Shown here: piece after piece, positions 20,664 to 23,459 of the stretch | How the letters are laid out: every line of letters begins with the position of its first letter | How positions within the stretch are numbered: the stretch's first letter is position 1 | NCBI GenBank assembly: GCA_022711195.1 | Contig: JAKLFN010000011.1 | Coordinates: forward strand, 1-23,459 | Direction: 5' to 3' | Length of the DNA: 23,459 nt | Source: Bacteroidota bacterium | Lineage (GTDB): Bacteria; Bacteroidota; Bacteroidia; Bacteroidales; VadinHA17 | Notes under the pieces: generated by a model | What the model saw: only the letters and a program-made list of their open reading frames with translations | Told to the model about the DNA's origin: nothing | Databases searched by the model: none | Program-made: the position numbers and the translations under genes

Positions 20664-22703
20664 CTATTTCAATGCTTCCTCCACTGCTTCCAGCATCGGT
20701 TGTGTTGAGATCCTTGAGCCCACGGCACCCATCATCCATTGCTGAGGAGTCAATCTTCCCTGTTTAAATATCCTGTCAAGTTCCCCGGTGAGGTTCTTGC
20801 CCATAAGGTAGCCTTCAACCTGGAAATCAATAATATGTCCGTAAGAATAGTTTGGAAGGTACAATGGTGTGTTTACCATATGCGAATAGATGGCAAGAAG
20901 GGGAGTGTCTTTTATACCGATGACCGGTGCGAAATATTCGTTCCATACTTCCACTGCTGTTCCTGTCATCTTTTCCTTAAGCTGGGCTGCTGTAGCCTGT
21001 GGGTTCTCATAAAGCCATTTCCAGACCCTCATCTCTACCATGCCGACACCCATGATCTCCATAAGTGCCCATGCTGCGTCGAGGGTTTCCATCTTCATTT
21101 TTTCAGGATTATCGTCTTTAATGCCAAGGAGGGCAAGGTCGCGGCTCTGAAAGACGTATGCCATTGCTTCGGTGCATGCTGTGTTAGGCACTCCGTTCAT
21201 CATATAGTAGTCCACATCGTACATCGAGATGGTCTGCTCTACATTATGCCCGAACTCATGAACGGCAATGTTATAGCCTTTGTAATCCATCCCTTTATCT
21301 GATATCCTGGTGCGAAGGTGTGAAACAGCGCCTTTCATGGCAGCCCCGGCAGCATGTCCTGAACCACGTGCCGGATCGACAACGATCTTTGAGGTAATAT
21401 ATTCAGCCCTCTCAGGAGTCCATCCGAGCCTGACCATTATGCCGGGAAGGCCTGCCTTGAAGGCAGAAGGATCGGGATAGAGAGCCGAGGTCTTTGCCGT
21501 CAGAAGCTCCTCAGGAATATTGCTGCGCGATTTGAAACCATCATACCAGATATCATAAGGACGAAGGTCGCGGCCCAGGCGCTTGCTTATCAACGATGCA
21601 ATCTGCTTCAGCTGTGGAGATCGCATATATGTATCGAACAACTGTTCCACCTCAGGCTGCGCTATTTCCATTTCCCATGAAAACCTTCTCAGGATTGCAC
21701 TATTCATCCCGGGGCAAAATTTATCTATCTCCTGGTGAGCTTTGAAGATGTTAATTATCAGCTGGTAGCGTCTGTCTGATTCAGACGATGCGTCGGCAGG
21801 AGTGCCTTCTTTTGTGACTTTATTCGACCAGGGCGACCAGTCATAATCAGGATTATTAATGACAGCTTTTGGAATATCCTGGTTTATAATGCGTTCCATT
21901 ACTTTTGCTATCATTTCCTGCTTTTCCGTTCCATTCTGCTTATCGGCATAACAGGCTTTAAGTTCATCCCTCAGGTTCCAGTGTGACAGAAGCACCATAT
22001 CGGGAGGGAAGAGCCTTCTGCCGTCTTCGGTGAGAAGGTGGCCCATCATAATGTTATATTCGGCAATATACATTTCGGCATCGCCGAGGGCCGCTTCGAA
22101 CTTTTGTTCTGCTTCTGCGGGAATGCGGTTTACGAAAATGTCGCCCATTCGTGCCATGGCCCATTCCTCCCGGCTCCACGACGGACCGAGCTTTTCTTTC
22201 TCGGCCAGTGTATAATAAGGGAAATTAAGCGCTACAACGAATGCGATCTTGTTTCCGTACAGATCATCCTGGAGGTGTGCCCCCGGTGAATATATCCCGA
22301 ACATCCTGTCGATCTCATCGATCTCACCGGCATCCTCATCGAGGATCTTTTTCAGATCCATGGATATCTCATTTAAGTTGCCGTATAGCGATTCGAAGTA
22401 ATCAGATATTTTCCTGAAAACCACTTTTCTTTTTGCAGGATCGGCAATGTAGTTTGCCTTAACGAACTCCGCAAATTCTTCAATGGTGCCGTCCTCTTCC
22501 CGCCAGAGTGAGGCAGCATGTCTTATTCCTTTTTCAAGTAGCGCGGCATCAGCCTCAGGATACAATGACATCACTTCGCCTGAAGAAGCAGTAATTGCTG
22601 TTTCAGGTATCATTACGGCACCTGCTGATTCGCTTTTTTTACTTTCTGAAGTACAGGCAGTCATGAAAAGCGCCAGGAGTGTCAATAGCATTAAATTTTT
22701 CAT
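20664..22703 (-). CDS. Gluzincin-type zinc metallopeptidase, lipoprotein
   Basis: 679 residues from ATG 22703. The in-frame ATG 22763 adds 20 residues ahead of a perfect lipoprotein signal (MKNLMLLTLLALFMTACTSES, lipobox FMTAC) and is rejected. The catalytic motif is HEFGH (482-486) in YNIAVHEFGHNVEQ, with a second glutamate 26 residues on in ACTEAMAYVF (Glu512). This HExxH plus distant E spacing is close to M3 oligopeptidases (about 25), so a gluzincin is likely. The approximately 480-residue N-terminal part (charged helices: EEFAEFVKANYIADPAKRKVVFRKISDYFESLYGN) does not look like classical M3. It is probably tethered to a membrane in the periplasm and degrades oligopeptides (inference). It is divergent from rmuC. 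Confidence 0.78.
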   Translation of the reverse strand: MKNLMLLTLLALFMTACTSESKKSESAGAVMIPETAITASSGEVMSLYPEADAALLEKGIRHAASLWREEDGTIEEFAEFVKANYIADPAKRKVVFRKISDYFESLYGNLNEISMDLKKILDEDAGEIDEIDRMFGIYSPGAHLQDDLYGNKIAFVVALNFPYYTLAEKEKLGPSWSREEWAMARMGDIFVNRIPAEAEQKFEAALGDAEMYIAEYNIMMGHLLTEDGRRLFPPDMVLLSHWNLRDELKACYADKQNGTEKQEMIAKVMERIINQDIPKAVINNPDYDWSPWSNKVTKEGTPADASSESDRRYQLIINIFKAHQEIDKFCPGMNSAILRRFSWEMEIAQPEVEQLFDTYMRSPQLKQIASLISKRLGRDLRPYDIWYDGFKSRSNIPEELLTAKTSALYPDPSAFKAGLPGIMVRLGWTPERAEYITSKIVVDPARGSGHAAGAAMKGAVSHLRTRISDKGMDYKGYNIAVHEFGHNVEQTISMYDVDYYMMNGVPNTACTEAMAYVFQSRDLALLGIKDDNPEKMKMETLDAAWALMEIMGVGMVEMRVWKWLYENPQATAAQLKEKMTGTAVEVWNEYFAPVIGIKDTPLLAIYSHMVNTPLYLPNYSYGHIIDFQVEGYLMGKNLTGELDRIFKQGRLTPQQWMMGAVGSRISTQPMLEAVEEALK

Positions 22704-22842
22704 AGGATTTGGGAAGATAGAGTTGTAATTATTTAATTCAAATTTACAAAATAGATATTTCATAACATTATTGATATCACCTATTCGGAATGTTTAAATT
22801 AAAACTTATAAATTTGGTAAATTACATTTCTGTCTATCGGGT
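22704..22842. promoter_or_regulatory. Divergent promoter region, peptidase / rmuC
   Basis: AT-rich spacer of 139 bp. Toward rmuC, TAAATTTG at 22809-22816 matches the Bacteroidota TAnnTTTG -7 box exactly, 27 bp before ATG 22843. No convincing TTG box stands 19-21 bp upstream of it. No palindrome or riboswitch-like fold was recognised. Confidence 0.4.
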
Positions 22843-23459
22843 ATGCAAATAGTTCTGTTTATAGTATTGTCCGTCATTATCACCTTCATAATAACATGGC
22901 TGATCGTCAGGTCGGTCATGATGAACAGGCATAATGCAGTTCTTCTTGCTAGGCAGGAGGAGATTGGTTCACTGAGAAATCAGAATGTTGTCCTGCAGGA
23001 GAAGGTTGAATCACAGGCCAGGAGCCTTGAGGAAGTCAGAAAAGCCATGCTCGACACTTTTAAGTCGGCTGCTTCAGATGCATTGATACAGAACAATAAG
23101 CAATTTCTTGAACTTGCAAAATCACAGCTTGAGACAAAAGTAAAAGAGTCGGAAGGAAATCTCGATCAGCGAAAGTCGGCAATTGAAGAAATGCTGAAAC
23201 CTGTAAAGGAATCGATCGACAGTTATAAAAAGAGAATCGAAGAGCTGGAACAGGGATCAAAAGAGACATTCGGACAGGTTACGCAAATGCTGACAAGTAT
23301 CCAGGGAACACATGCATCGCTGCAGAAAGAGACCGGTGCGCTTGTAAATGCTTTAAGAAATCCGAGAGTCAGGGGGATATGGGGAGAGATAGGCCTGAAA
23401 AGAGCCGTAGAGTTTGCCGGGATGTCGGCACATTGTGACTTCAACGAACAGGTTTATAC
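22843..23459 (+). CDS. rmuC: DNA recombination protein RmuC (5' part only)
   Basis: Truncated by the right edge; 205 codons are visible. An N-terminal membrane helix (QIVLFIVLSVIITFIITWLIV) is followed by a long coiled coil (about 25-150: RQEEIGSLRNQNVVLQEKVESQARSLEEVRKAM..., KRIEELEQGSKETFGQVTQML). The start of the RmuC nuclease-like core follows: LVNALRNPRVRGIWGEIGLKRAVEFAGM and HCDFNEQVY. The 'LR-P-VRG-WGE--L-R--E-AGM' block is diagnostic. RmuC has a predicted restriction-endonuclease-like fold and limits recombination at inverted repeats. The core's C-terminal half lies outside the window. The -7 box 27 bp upstream supports this start. Confidence 0.93.
   Translation, partial: MQIVLFIVLSVIITFIITWLIVRSVMMNRHNAVLLARQEEIGSLRNQNVVLQEKVESQARSLEEVRKAMLDTFKSAASDALIQNNKQFLELAKSQLETKVKESEGNLDQRKSAIEEMLKPVKESIDSYKKRIEELEQGSKETFGQVTQMLTSIQGTHASLQKETGALVNALRNPRVRGIWGEIGLKRAVEFAGMSAHCDFNEQVY

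Noticed and set aside
20739..21302. 187-aa plus-strand reading frame
   Set aside because: Antisense to the metallopeptidase gene, rich in Cys and His without family pattern; a shadow of strong coding constraint on the other strand.

Overview
The window looks like chromosomal DNA of a Bacteroidota (Bacteroidales-type) bacterium. The evidence is indirect but consistent. Gene content is typical of the phylum: a family PL11 rhamnogalacturonan lyase, a beta-barrel with a 'TTGGDTI' N-terminal domain, a Tat-exported TldD, a DUF5009/NagX-type membrane protein, DUF3795 and YidE-type proteins. Shine-Dalgarno sites are mostly weak, and a few upstream boxes fit the TAnnTTTG -7 element of Bacteroidota. 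No rRNA, tRNA, CRISPR array, prophage or restriction system was seen. The nearest thing to a mobile element is a REP-associated tyrosine transposase (RAYT) gene.

Layout. Bases 1-297 (-) hold the 5' end of a rhamnogalacturonan lyase gene. Bases 453-5873 (+) run DUF1846 protein, TspO/MBR-like membrane protein, AEC transporter (overlapping by 16 bp), secreted alpha/beta hydrolase, outer-membrane barrel protein and a 60-aa protein. Bases 5874-7730 are an accessory, repeat-rich patch: two very small membrane proteins, REP-like hairpins, an 18-bp-period hairpin array and the RAYT gene. Bases 7731-11394 (+) hold 3-methyladenine DNA glycosylase I, a TPR protein and a secreted S15-type Xaa-Pro peptidase. 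Bases 11490-16746 (-) hold DUF3795, the NagX-like protein, TldE, TldD and a C-terminally membrane-anchored protein of unknown function. A YidE-type transporter follows at 16796-18457 (+). Bases 18582-22703 (-) hold a lipoprotein, a small secreted protein, a PPK2 kinase and a large gluzincin-type lipoprotein peptidase. The window ends inside rmuC (+, from 22843).

The genes are mostly housekeeping and envelope functions. The clearest functional units are tldD-tldE (a two-subunit protease) with the NagX-like gene 2 bp behind, and the tspO-like/AEC overlapping pair. There are two DNA-repair-related genes (tag, rmuC) and three secreted hydrolases or peptidases.

The most unusual content is between the genes. 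(1) Three arrays of 7-bp tandem repeats lie in spacers next to the 3' ends of minus-strand genes; two end exactly at, or share a base with, the stop codon, and one folds back on an inverted heptamer array. (2) The RAYT gene is bracketed by AATGAC-punctuated mini-hairpins and contains an in-frame 18-bp repeat plus a perfect 30-bp palindrome. (3) A roughly 123-bp inverted-repeat element supplies the C-terminal codons of the Xaa-Pro peptidase and places its stop codon in a hairpin loop. (4) Two members of a dispersed GAAGCCTT...GCGAAGG hairpin family are present. No clear new defence or biosynthetic system is visible.
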